NCBI GenBank assembly: GCA_949592205.1
Contig: CATIUR010000002.1
Location: 134,366,090 to 134,430,089 of the forward strand
From: Helichrysum umbraculigerum
Lineage: Eukaryota; Streptophyta; Magnoliopsida; Asterales; Asteraceae
DNA: 64,000 nucleotides
Direction of reading: 5' to 3'
The stretch's first letter is position 1. Every line of letters starts with the position of its first letter. Shown one piece after another: positions 1 through 10,800 of the stretch. A program made the translations under genes and the position numbers. The notes under the pieces are model-generated. The model saw only the letters and a list, made by a program, of their open reading frames with translations. It ran no database searches and was not told the DNA's origin.

Positions 1-271
1 AAGTTCTATTATTATTAGGCAAGTATTTTATAATATTATTTAATTAGGGATAGTCTTGATGAATAAGTTAGGGATTATATATATATAGTCCTTTATGATT
101 GTAATTCTGATCATGCTGAATATTGAGAAGGGATTTTAAGTATCATTGGAGAGTTAGTTTACCTCTCGAAAGTAAACTGTGGGAGAGTTGATCGATCTCT
201 CGAATATCGATTATCTATCTTATTTACTGTTTTGTTAGTTTTATCACGATACGAGCACTTAGTTCGTATCA
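1..271 (+). repeat. T 5' LTR, truncated by window edge
   Basis: Matches 1275-1559 along most of its length, including the stretch with CTCTCGAAAGTAAACTGTGG, and ends TTCGTATCA at 271. It differs from the 3' copy by indels in the AT-rich first 100 bases, so the element is not very recent. Confidence 0.85.
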
Positions 272-272
272 A

Positions 273-368
273 TTGGTATCAGAAAGTGAAGGATATCAGA
301 TTCTTAGTGTTTTAATCATTCTTATTACGATACGAGCACTTGGTTCGTATCAATTTGTATCAGAGCAT
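273..368 (+). other. T primer-binding region, duplicated
   Basis: Two LTR-terminus plus primer-site modules lie in a row. The first has TTGGTATCAGA just after the LTR end at 271. The second has a second LTR-like end (TTCGTATCA, 342-350) followed by TTTGTATCAGAGCATTG. The primer site expected for initiator tRNA-Met is TGGTATCAGAGC; the first copy keeps the TGG and the second keeps CAGAGC. Confidence 0.65.
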
Positions 369-570
369 TGATTCTGGGCAAAAAAATTTTTTTTTAAAAA
401 ACCCGTTTTTACTGTTCACGGTACTGTTCATCGGAAATTACTATTCATCGCCAGTCGAGTTGCTGTTCATCGGAAATCACTGTTCATCGCGAAATCACTG
501 TTCACGTCAAAACACTGTTCATTCCCCGGAAAACACTGTTCGTCGCAAAAAAAAAACAGTAATAAAAACC

Positions 571-1242
571 ATGGCCAACAAAAAGGTTACAGATCTGGAG
601 GCGAAAATCAGTCAATATCAAACTAAAGCTACGGAGTGGTTTTCTTCTCTAGAGAGGACGGCGGATCCTGTATTTTCTGCACAACTGCGTCTCGAGGTCT
701 TGTTGTTTAAACAAGAAATCAATGCATGAATCCAATCTTTCAAGGATAAGTTGAAATCGATAAAGGCAGAGGTAGAAGAAGAGAAGAATAAGTGCCAAAT
801 ATTATGTTCGTCTGGTGTCCAACGAAGCTTACAACAGCAGAAAAGATTGGTGAAGGCGGCAATGTTCTGGAAGAAATTTGTAGTTGCATCAAGCAAAAAC
901 AGAAAAGGGGACAACAGGGGTCATAGCAACAACATTTGCAGTGGGGAGAGAGTCAGTGTTGCTGCTGCAGAAATCATACCAAAGATGAGCAAAAGGCGTG
1001 AAATTGGGGCTGAAACCTATCAGGTGGATAATGTGATTCTTAGACCCTCTAATGGGCCAATTTCTGGACAGCCTAAGACTCTTTTTAATCAGCACAAGGT
1101 GCCTACAGCAGCGTATGATTGGGGACCTTTTAATGAGAAGCTTACAAGAAGACAATTTCAAAGAATGACTTGGGATCCCGGAATCAAGAATATTAAAAGT
1201 AACACCTTGAGGACAAGGTGTTTTTGGGGGCGGGAGTATTGA
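571..1242 (+). pseudogene. T gag-like remnant
   Basis: One frame runs from ATG 571 to 1242 with a single in-frame TGA at 727-729. The first part is rich in E, K and Q (DLEAKISQYQ, then AEVEEEKNK) and looks like the coiled-coil start of a plant Ty3 gag. The end reads TWDPG and then TLRTRCFWG, running directly into the purine tract before the 3' LTR; that resembles a C-terminal pol tail, so the frame may fuse a gag start to a pol end after internal deletion. No zinc knuckle, DTG, or RT motif is present. The gag assignment is a judgement from composition and position; no domain was confirmed. Confidence 0.45.
1226..1236 (+). other. T polypurine tract
   Basis: GGGGGCGGGAG lies three bases before the 3' LTR start TGATACG at 1240, the usual place for plus-strand priming. 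Confidence 0.7.
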
Positions 1243-1559
1243 TACGATCCATATTAATTATTAGGAAACTATAATAAGTTCTATTATTATATTATTCTTA
1301 ATTAGGGATAATATTATTAGTATCTATTTAAATAGGTAAGTCTTTAGGAACAAGTTAGCTAGAATCTATATATAGGGCTTTATGGCTGTAATATCATTAT
1401 GCTGAATATGAAGAAAGAGTGATTTAAGTATCATTGGAGAGTTAGTTTACCTCTCGAAAGTAAACTGTGGGAGAGTTGATCGATCTCTCGAATATCGATT
1501 ATCTATCTTATTTACTGTTTTGTTAGTTTTATCACGATACTATCACTTAGTTCGTATCA
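1240..1559 (+). repeat. T 3' LTR
   Basis: 320 bp, TG at 1240-1241 to CA at 1558-1559, with terminal inverted bases TGATACGA and TCGTATCA. The following GATTC is the target-site copy. Confidence 0.9.
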
Positions 1560-2541
1560 GATTCTTAGTATTTTTCACTTGTAGTTGTTATTAACTTGTA
1601 TATGTCCCTTACTAAGTATAGAACACGATTTCATAGCTTAAAAACGGGTTTGAAATGGGTTTTTGGCCGGAAATTTATTGACAGCCGGACTTTCTGGGCT
1701 GATGTTCTTCCATGCGACACAAGCCTTGTGTCGCATGTTGTGTCGTATTTTGCCCCTTGTGTCGTACCAAAGAATTAGTGTCGCAAGCTTTGCGACACAA
1801 CCATTATGTCGTATTCTATGTCGTATTTCCATACGACACAATCACTATGTCGCTGTTGAATCAGCATCTCGCATCTATGCGACACAACCTTTGTGTCGCA
1901 TAGACATTGTGTCGCATTCCTCTGCGACACAACCCTTGTGTCGCATAACAACTTTTGTGTCGCATGATTGTGTCGCATAAAATAGCAGGTTTTCAAACTA
2001 AAATTTCACTAAGTGTCGAACTTACATAACCTCAACCCTTTATACGATACGACTTATAAAACACATTGGAACACACTTGTAAGTGCAGAACATCAATAAC
2101 ATGATAATAATACTTAAAGTTTATTATTTCAAAACCGTCACCAACGGGCCGTACACGTTTTCAAACACTTAACCAATCAACCAAATCGTAGTAAATTGGA
2201 CATATATCTAGTTGTGTAACAACTACAAGGGTGATCTTTTAAGATACCCAATTATGATTATAACCATCGCGTATCGTGGACACCCTCAGGTTACAAGTCT
2301 TTGGACTTCATATTCGGCTAATCAACTTACGTTTGTTTAAACGCTTTCAGACTCAGGTGAGTCTCATAGCCCCTCTTTTTACTGTTTTACTCAGGGGTGT
2401 GATATATTGCTCATTTTTAACATGTGAACGCAAGTACAACTTTTTATATACTACATGAGTTTTACACACTAATCATTTAAAGTCCTTCGTCAGCATAGTT
2501 GTTAATACGTTGTAGCGTGAATATTAGTATATGGTACCATA
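1560..2541 (+). repeat. X 5' LTR, middle piece
   Basis: Nearly identical to 38934-39917 of the X 3' LTR. It is cut on the left by T at GATTC and on the right by V at CCATA (2537-2541). The first 744 bases of this LTR lie outside the window, left of T. Confidence 0.93.
1711..1978 (+). repeat. X palindrome array, 5' LTR copy
   Basis: Inverted half-sites GCGACACAA and TTGTGTCGC occur about a dozen times, forming hairpins such as the one at 1711-1736. Four ORFs longer than 60 codons here are by-products of the repeats. Confidence 0.85.
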
Positions 2542-3580
2542 TGTGACAATCCTCCAATTAGGGTATGTACTTAACCTAATTTCATGCATTACCTAGAGTA
2601 ATTCCCTGATTAGTGAATTCAAAACAATTTATGTGTTAAGTTTTTGATAAACTTACTATGTGATACGTGATATATTTGAGTGTAGTTATATGTGTATATA
2701 TATAATTACGTACGAAATAAATATATCTAACTCTAGGAGTTGAAAGTAATAGCGTTAGTGATACAAAATAATTAATAATTCGAAAATTATTAATTACAAC
2801 TATTAAATAAATTATATTATTAAGATAATATAATAAATTATACGTTTTATAATAAACGTATTAATCGCGAATAATTAAGTTCCGAAATGAACTTCGAAAA
2901 TACTTTTGGATAATTTTTAGTATGAAATTATTGTATAAAAGTATTATAACGAAAAGAAAACGAAAGATTTAGACGATTTTTGTTACACGTAATACAAACA
3001 GAAACAATTTTAAAACGCGCTTAGAGGTTCAAAATAATAAAAGTATTATTTCGTAAGTTACTGTTTTAATGTATAGAACATTACCTCAGAATATGATTTC
3101 CAAATTTAACTGAAATCTGGCACGCGTTTTAACTATACAGTACTTTTACTGTAAATAATTATATTATACTTTAGACAAAGTATTTCGATTATATGATTAT
3201 CAATTACTGAGTTCGAGATATCGAGAAACAAAACGCTTAATTTTATTATAAATAAAATACCACAAATTATACCCGTACACGAAATTAACGGGCTAAAAAC
3301 TACCAATATAGTACATTGCAAAATATCTGGCGACAGATTGAAATACCCTCCATACTCCCGTTTGAAAATTTTATCTCCAATAATACAACCCACCTACATT
3401 TTTTATCTGTAAAATCTCACACACAACACACTTCACCTCATTTCCTTCTTCTGGTTTGTGTGTACGTACTGGAACAAGAAGCAGAAGCAAAGGCAGTAGC
3501 AGGAAGCAGAAAGAGCAACACCATAATCATCTTCATCATCTCAACACAAACATTAAAAACTTCACAAAATGGTTTCTTGA

Positions 3581-3603
3581 TCATCATCATCATCATCATC
3601 ATC
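3581..3603 (+). repeat. CAT/ATC microsatellite in V LTR
   Basis: About seven ATC units, followed by more dispersed ATC triplets to about 3650. U has the same kind of repeat at the matching place (15051-15080 and 24763-24790, seen as GAT on the plus strand), so it is an old part of this LTR type. Confidence 0.85.
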
Positions 3604-3857
3604 GTTCATAATCATCATCTACAACATCAGAATCATCATCATCTTCATCCAAGTCATTGTGAGGAACACTTACCCATTTCCATTTCATTTTTATAATTTT
3701 CTTAAAGTATGATAATTGTTGATGATTTGTTGTTAAAATTGTTAAAAACATGTTATTATGAGTTTATATAACATATAATGGTGTTTGATCATATTAAAAA
3801 CGAGTATAAATCAAAACCAATATGTAAAAATAAGAACAGAGGACGAACAGACCTGTC

Positions 3858-4252
3858 ATGGCCATGATCCGGCCATGATCCGGCGGATCATGCCCATGAT
3901 CCGGCCATGATCCGGCGGATCACATATATAAAATGTGTGTATTAAGCTTATTTTCAACATTCTGACCAAGGGAAAACCATAACGATCCGGCGGATCAAGG
4001 GGTGATCCGGCGGATCCTAACCAAACAAGACCGATGAACTAGCAGTGGGAACGGGTACAAATGACTAAGATCCGGCGGATCATGTCCTGATCCGGCGGAT
4101 CCACTAAATTATAACCAGATCCGGCGGATCCCCTTTAGATCCGGCGGATCCTCAAGCCGAAAACCAAATGATCCGGTGGATCCTTATTAGATCCGGTGGA
4201 TCCACTTATATTACACCCAATCCGGCGGATCCTTACTTGATCCGGCGGATCC
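3858..4252 (+). repeat. V palindrome array (GATCCGGCGGATC)
   Basis: Twelve copies of the 13-bp palindrome, ten with CGGCGG and two with CGGTGG. From 3984 on they come in five pairs, each of two palindromes with a 7-bp spacer, for example 3984-3996 with 4004-4016 and 4069-4081 with 4089-4101. Two shortened half units (GATCCGGCCAT) start the array. Confidence 0.92.
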
Positions 4253-5640
4253 CCGATAAATATTTGGTCACTGACTTGTATTTTCATAAAATGTGCAAAC
4301 TAATAAACATTTTACAAAATGTATGGATTGTACGAATGATGAAATAAATTACTGCGACAAGGGACTTAGTAATTAGACGGACATATTTTTGAGACATTTT
4401 ATATTTCGGACATTTTGGACACGACAAAACTATGGAACAATTACAAAATATATATATACAAACTAACGGACAATGTATATATAATGAGACGTATAAAATA
4501 GAACGATTTAAATTATCTAGTACAAACTATACATGATAAACAAAAACGAGATATATTTTACAACAAACAAAGTTAAGTTTTTGAAAATATAAACGATGAC
4601 TAAGTTTTATTCGCGACAATTAACAAACGACATATGTAAATAATATAACAAAGTTATTTTGATAACTATTATAATTATGTTTTGAAAACATAATCGACAA
4701 CAACGACAACTACATTTATATCTATATATATATATGGATATTAACAATGACAACAACTAATATATATACTAGAATATATATATTCAACTAATATGTATAT
4801 AAATATACATACTTGAATTCAACGACTAATTGAAACGCAAACCTCACCAGCAACTGAAATATTATAAACTCTGCAACTTAACAAATAATCCACATACTTA
4901 TACAAGTATTATTATTTGCGTCTAGGTAATTGAGCGACGCTTTTGGATTGTTTGCTAGCTATTTGTGCTGAAGACTTGCAAACAGTGAGTTCACTGCCCC
5001 TATCTTTTATTGTTTTAAATGTTTTTTTAAAACCAGGGGTGGAAAACATAGAACAATGTGATATAACATGCTATATGCTTTATGTATTGCGTTGCATGCT
5101 ATTATGTGAAACTGATTTAACATGATTTCTTTCATGCTATCAAACTTGAAGTATTTCTATAAAATGTTTTCATATTGAATTAACTTGAATTAATTATATG
5201 AAACGTTTTCACAACATTTTGGGAATAAGACAGCAGATCTTGGTACGATCCTAGGTTTACGCGAGGTAGTTGTAGTGCACATAAGTCCCAGTGCTTACAA
5301 CCTATAACCATTAGCTAGGTGACTCTAGCCACTGAGTATACAGATAGTACTATCGATTTGACAGCCCTCCCAGGATATTACTCGTTGGTCATTCCAACCA
5401 CATCGACGATAGTCGTAACGAGGAGTGTATACTTAAGATGTTACTGAGGTAACAACAAAACAACTAGTCGTGGTTTGGTTATAGTACTAGTGTCGTTACT
5501 TTAACTCTAAAGGTTTAGCTCACCTTGGAGGGATTATAGTCTATATTTCCCACACAACTAAACAACTAAACAACTTGATTTGGGAAGGGTATTCCCTGTG
5601 ATGACTAATAGGACATGTGTTCCTTTGAGATACTATTTTT

Positions 5641-6009
5641 AGGAAACGTTTACCTTAAATGGGTTAAACTTGGTTTCCCACAAAAACAACTATTTATAGG
5701 AAATGTTTACTTAAATGTTAAACTTGTGTTTCCTGCAATAACTATTCTGGAATGTTTACCTTATTGTTAAACTTGAGTTCCTGTTAACTATCTGTTGGAA
5801 AATGTTTGCTTGATTGCTGAACCTGATTTTCCTTAACTATTGAAATGGATATGTTTACTTATTTGATAAACCTGTATATCCTGCTACTATTTATTAGGAA
5901 ATGCTTATGATTAAACTTGTGTTTCCTACACAGTTATTATTGTAGTAAGAATGACATTCTTACTAATTATAGGAAATGTTTTCTTTAATTAGAACACTTG
6001 TGTTTCCTA
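5641..6009 (+). repeat. V hairpin series, GGAAATGTT to AACTTGTGTTTCC
   Basis: Seven units of about 35-40 bp spaced about 50 bp apart. Each starts near AGGAAATGTTTA and ends near TAAACTTGTGTTTCCT, so each can fold on itself. U carries the same design at 12867-13101 and 22581-22815. Confidence 0.8.
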
Positions 6010-6517
6010 CTTTACATATAAATATTATGTTTGCGTACATGAATGATTTATACAAAACTAAAACCTGTGAATTCACTCAACATTCAATGTTGACAGTTTA
6101 CTATGTTTTTCAGGGAATTAGGACTCAGGTACTCCTGCATGCATAAAGGACGTAGGCAACCTTACTATTTATGATGCCACTTTTGGGACACATGGATTTC
6201 CTTTGTATTATCAATTCCATTGGTTATACTTATGAAATCCCTCTTTTATAAATATGTATTTTCAAATACTTAAGTTGTCTTTGACAACCCTACTTATGTA
6301 CGACTGTATAAGTCGTATCTTTTGTAATAACTTTAAACTTATGGCATCTTAAATATATTATGTTCTGTATGATCATATGATCTGACATCGTGAATGCACT
6401 ATCGAATCTGTCCGCCCCCGATGCTTAACTATTATTAAAATACTTCCGCTAATTAACTAAAAGCTTCCGCTAAACACTAAATAAACATGATTATCGATTT
6501 GGGGGTGTGACAGAACT

Positions 6518-6530
6518 TGGTATCAGAGCC
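6518..6530 (+). other. V primer-binding site, initiator tRNA-Met
   Basis: TGGTATCAGAGCC lies five bases after the LTR end and is complementary to the 3' end of plant initiator tRNA-Met. Confidence 0.92.
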
Positions 6531-6664
6531 ATTGGTTATAGAGAACTAGAAGTCTTTAAGTGACTGAAAACCTTAGAGACCTAGACTATAGCCTTGGCTA
6601 ACACATTTCAGCATTCATACTATTGCATACGTCTGACACGTCACACACGATTCTTTGACTAGGT

Positions 6665-7471
6665 ATGTCGAGACACGCACCTATTTACCTCACTGATACT
6701 GATACTGAGGAGGAGCCCATGGAGGGGCCATACGACGGGATACCTACAGCAGTGTCTGAGGAGGTTTACCCACCTACATTCCCTAGAGATACTTCAGATG
6801 GTTCGATAGCCACTCCACCATTGCCATCCGCTGATCCTGCTACCCATATGTTAGGATCTATGTCTATGTCTAGACGCCATCTTATTGGAGAGCCTGATTT
6901 TTGGTCTACACCTAGGAGGACACCGCTGTCGTGTGTCAGGGATTTTCCCATAGGACCCTCATCATCTCGCGGCAAGGAACCGATGACTGAGGAGCAAGAG
7001 ATCCGCTGTGATCAGCAGACACCGAGAGCTAGAGTTCCGCATCTGGACTGGATGCCACGTATTCTACGCCACTGGAGGATCATTGAGAGGATTCCTTCCA
7101 CCTATGAGACTGGGGAGTCATCTCACACACCGACATCTCTACATTTGACCGAGGAGCCTCTGGAGCTTACGGTCCCTACTGTAGTCGCCGTTATTCGTAC
7201 CTTGCTGGGATTTCATTTTGGTACGCAGTCTGCCCTCCGAGTTATGCGCAGTGACGCCTCTCGTCTTGATGATGATGTGCTGGCGATATATGGACGCCTT
7301 GCGACTTCTGAGTTGCACATCGAGGTAGACAGGGAGTCTGCCGATGCTACTAGAGCACGTCTGATCCGACTAGAGCGTCGTTTGGAGACTATAGGTGCTG
7401 CAGTTGGTTTATGTGTGTTGATGGTTGCTGTTAGGATGCTTGTGGGATGGAGTCTACCGTATTTCTTTTAG
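6665..7471 (+). CDS. V extra ORF upstream of gag (268 aa), unknown function
   Basis: An intact 268-codon frame between primer site and gag, on the sense strand. I recognise no known domain. Seen in it: an acidic N-terminus (DTDTEEEPMEG); VRDFPIGP at 91-98; a core with HLDWMPR at 116-122, GESSH near 130 and EPLELTVP at 154-161; a charged helical stretch about 185-242; and a hydrophobic C-terminal segment about 243-268 that could span a membrane. The U ORF matches the core and tail, and the Y ORF has a weaker version of the core. It is open although the gag-pol next door has four stops. A structural protein, nucleic-acid binder or silencing antagonist are all possible; none is shown. Confidence 0.7.
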   Translation: MSRHAPIYLTDTDTEEEPMEGPYDGIPTAVSEEVYPPTFPRDTSDGSIATPPLPSADPATHMLGSMSMSRRHLIGEPDFWSTPRRTPLSCVRDFPIGPSSSRGKEPMTEEQEIRCDQQTPRARVPHLDWMPRILRHWRIIERIPSTYETGESSHTPTSLHLTEEPLELTVPTVVAVIRTLLGFHFGTQSALRVMRSDASRLDDDVLAIYGRLATSELHIEVDRESADATRARLIRLERRLETIGAAVGLCVLMVAVRMLVGWSLPYFF

Positions 7472-7811
7472 ACCGTATGTATGATGTATTTGGACTATAG
7501 TTATGATGTATTTGGGTTGACTTTTGACTAGATGGATGTATAGGTTAAATCCGTCACATTTTGTAGATCATGTTTGATCCGATGGGTATATTTTGTAGTA
7601 AATCCCATCTTTGTACAAAACTTATGTAACAACAATTAACCCATGATCATGATATATATAACTTATGTTTGATTTACATTGCTGTGTCCATTATGAATGA
7701 TATCAATTGGTGATTGATTTCATACTATATTTATATTTATCACTTACTTTATGAGTGATGACTTGATTAGATATCTTACGAGTGTTTCTTGTGTGTGATT
7801 AGGACTGAATC

Positions 7812-10800
7812 ATGCCGCCTAAACGTAGAATTACCAGGAACAGCCAACGAAACCCCACACCACCTCCTGCTGTTGAGGAGACTACTGAACAAATGGTTAA
7901 CCGAAGGATTTCTGAAGCCCTTGCTCAGTATGATACTGACCGAAACCGTAGCGGTAGTAGAGAAACCGAACCAAATGCATCAGGTAGTAACCCTGAGAGC
8001 ACTCATAAGGGATGTTCATATAAAACATTCCTAGCTTGTAAACCGAGTCATTTCCGTGATACTGAAGGTGCCATTGGAATCATCCATTGGATAGAGAAAA
8101 TGGAGTCTGTGCTAGAGATTAGCAAGTGTGCTCGTGAAGATATGGTAATGTATGCTACATGCACATTTAGTGATAAGGCTTTGACTTGGTGGAACGCCCA
8201 AAAGCAAGCAATGGGACGTCCAGCCGCTCATTCAATGTCTTGGGAAACTCTGAAAACTATGGTCATGGAAGAGTTTTGTCCCCGCAGTGAGCTGCAGAAG
8301 ATTGAGTCTGAGCTTTGGAACATTGCTATGGTTGGTGCTGATATCACAGGATATACCACCAGATTTCAAGAACTGGCACGCCTTGTACCGCACATGGTCA
8401 CTCCTGAGTACAAGCGCACTGAAAGGTATATCTGGGGTCTAGTGCCACAAATTTGAAGTTTGGTAACATCAGCTAATCCTGTTACTTTTAAGATTGCTGT
8501 GGAACTAGCACAGCGTTTGACTGATGAAGCAGTAAGGATGGGGAATCTTACTAAGAAAGCTGCCACTGAAAAGGGTGAATCCAGCAATGCTGATGCTGGG
8601 AAAGGAAAACGCAAGTGGAATGACCGTCATGGTCACAAGAATAAGAAGCAGGCTAGTACCACGAAAGCCTACGTTGCCACTACTGCTGAACAAAAGACTG
8701 ACATGGGGAGTAAGCCCAAGTGTGGCAAGTGTGAACGTCACCATGATGGTGACTGTACTTTCTGTGGGAATTGCAAACGCTGGGGGCATCTGGCCCAATA
8801 CTGTAGAGCGAACCCTACCACCCAAGCAAATAGGGATCGACCAGCAAATGGATGTTTCGAATGTGGCGAGCAAGGTCATTTCCGAAACAAGTGCCCTAGA
8901 CTGAACCGTGGCAACCAGAACAATCAGAACCGCCCTGCAAATCCGAACAACAACAATAATCGTGGAAACGTCAACAACCAGCCAGCTAGGGGTCGTGCAT
9001 TTGTCGTTGGAGCGCAAGACGCACGCTAGGACCCTAACACTGTCACTGGTACGTTTCTAGTTAACGATCATTATGCATCTGTATTATTTGATTCTGGCGC
9101 CGATTTGAGTTTTGTGTCTAAAGACTTTAGACCACTATTAGACGTTAGATCTTGTAAGCTAGACAACAAGTACACATTAGAACTAGCCGATGGTAGGTTG
9201 ATTGAATCAGGAGAAATAGTACCAGGATGTACTCTAGCATTGGAGGGTCATCTTTTCAAAATAGACTTACTACCGGTTGAGTTGGGAAGTTTTGACATCG
9301 TAGTCGGTATGGACTGGTTGTCGAAAAACCATGCAGAGATTGTTTGCTTTGATAAAATGATACGTATACCATTGTCAACTGGAGAAACTTTGGTGATACA
9401 AGGAGATAAGAGAACGAGCACCTTCAAAACTATAAATTGCTTGAAAGCTAGTAAATATCTCCGAAAGGGATATCCGGCATTTTTGGCGCATGTTGTAGAA
9501 AAGAAATCTGTAGAGAGACGCTTAGACGATATACCTGTAGTACGAGACTATCCGGGAGTGTTTCCTGATGATCTTCCAGGATTACCACCTCCGCGACAAG
9601 TCGAGTTTCGCATCGATCTGGTGCCTGGAGCTGCACCAATCGCTCGCTCACCTTATCGTCTAGCTCCATCAGAGATGCAAGAACTGTCTACATAGTTGCA
9701 AGAGCTCTTAGACTTAGGATTCATCCGACCGAGCTTTTCACCTTGGGGAGCTCCGGTTTTGTTTGTCAAGAAGAAGGATGGATCTATGCGCATGTGTATT
9801 GACTACAGAGAATTGAATAAAGTAACTATTAAGAACCGATATCCATTACCACGCATTGACGATCTATTTGATCAGCTACAAGGATCAAGTTACTACTCAA
9901 AGATCGATCTGCGTTCTGGTTACCATCAACTGAAGGTTCGAGAAGAGGATGTGCCGAAGACAGCATTTAGGACTCGTTATGGTCATTATGAGTTCCTAGT
10001 CATGCCGTTTGGATTGACTAACGCGCCGGCAGTATTCATGGATCTCATGAACCGAGTGTGCAAACCTTACTTAGATAAGTTTGTCATAGTGTTCATTGAT
10101 GATATTTTGATTTACTCAAAGACGAAAGAGGATCACGAACAGCATTTGAGACTTATCCTCCAACTACTTGAGAACGAGAAGCTGTATGCTAAGTTCTCCA
10201 AATGCGAATTTTGGATTAGAGAGGTTCAATTCCTAGGTCACGTGATCAATGATAAAGGAATTCATGTGGACCCATCCAAAATAGAGGCGATTAAGAACTG
10301 GAAAGCACCGGAAACTCCCACAGAAATTCGACAATTTCTTGGTTTGGCTGGCTATTATCGACGATTTATAGAGAACTTTTCCAAGATAGCCCAGTCACTC
10401 ACCACCTTAACTCAGAAGGATAAGAAATTCGAATGGGGAGAGAAACAAGAGAACGCCTTCCAACTGTTGAAACAAAAGTTGAGCACCGCACCGATTCTAT
10501 CCTTACCTGAGGAAACTGAGAACTTCATTGTTTATTGTGACGCTTCACATCAAGGATTAGGTTGTGTTCTCATGCAAAACGACAAAGTTATTGCTTATGC
10601 ATCTCGTCAATTGAAGATTCACGAGAAGAACTATACAACTCATGACTTAGAGTTGGGAGCAGTTGTTTTTGCATTGAAAATTTGGAGACACTACTTATAT
10701 GGCACAAAGTGTACAATTTTCACTGACCACAAGAGTCTACAACACATATTCGACCAGAAAGAGCTCAACATGAGACAGAGACGTTGGGTCGAATTGCTGA

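Larger units (their letters stand above)
1..1559 (+). mobile_element. T: small non-autonomous LTR retroelement, left end outside window
   Basis: Two copies of a roughly 320-bp LTR (TGATACGA at the start, TTCGTATCA at the end) flank about 970 bp of internal sequence. The window opens about 36 bases inside the 5' LTR. Internal sequence holds a tRNA-Met-type primer site, a short degraded gag-like frame and a purine tract before the 3' LTR. There is no protease, reverse transcriptase or integrase, so it would have to be moved by another element. It sits in the 5' LTR of X: bases 1560-1564 (GATTC) continue into X, and the same place is uninterrupted at 38934-38938. The left GATTC copy is outside the window. 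Confidence 0.85.
2542..6512 (+). repeat. V 5' LTR
   Basis: 3971 bp, intact. It holds an AT-rich first kilobase, a leader-like region with a CAT microsatellite, a palindrome array (3858-4252), a hairpin series (5641-6009) and splice-like signals. The last bases GGGGGTGTGACA are followed directly by the primer site. Confidence 0.95.

Noticed and set aside
1663..1980. 105-codon ORF with repeated RHN and CRI words (also at 39039-39356)
   Set aside because: It is the translation of the X palindrome array in the LTR; other frames are open for the same reason.
3858..4252. CRISPR-like pattern of repeats and spacers
   Set aside because: Repeats are 13 bp, palindromic, paired with 7-bp spacers, and lie inside a plant LTR with no cas genes.
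6518..6530. tRNA gene fragment (TGGTATCAGAGCC)
   Set aside because: It is the retroelement primer-binding site, repeated at four LTR ends; no cloverleaf around it.
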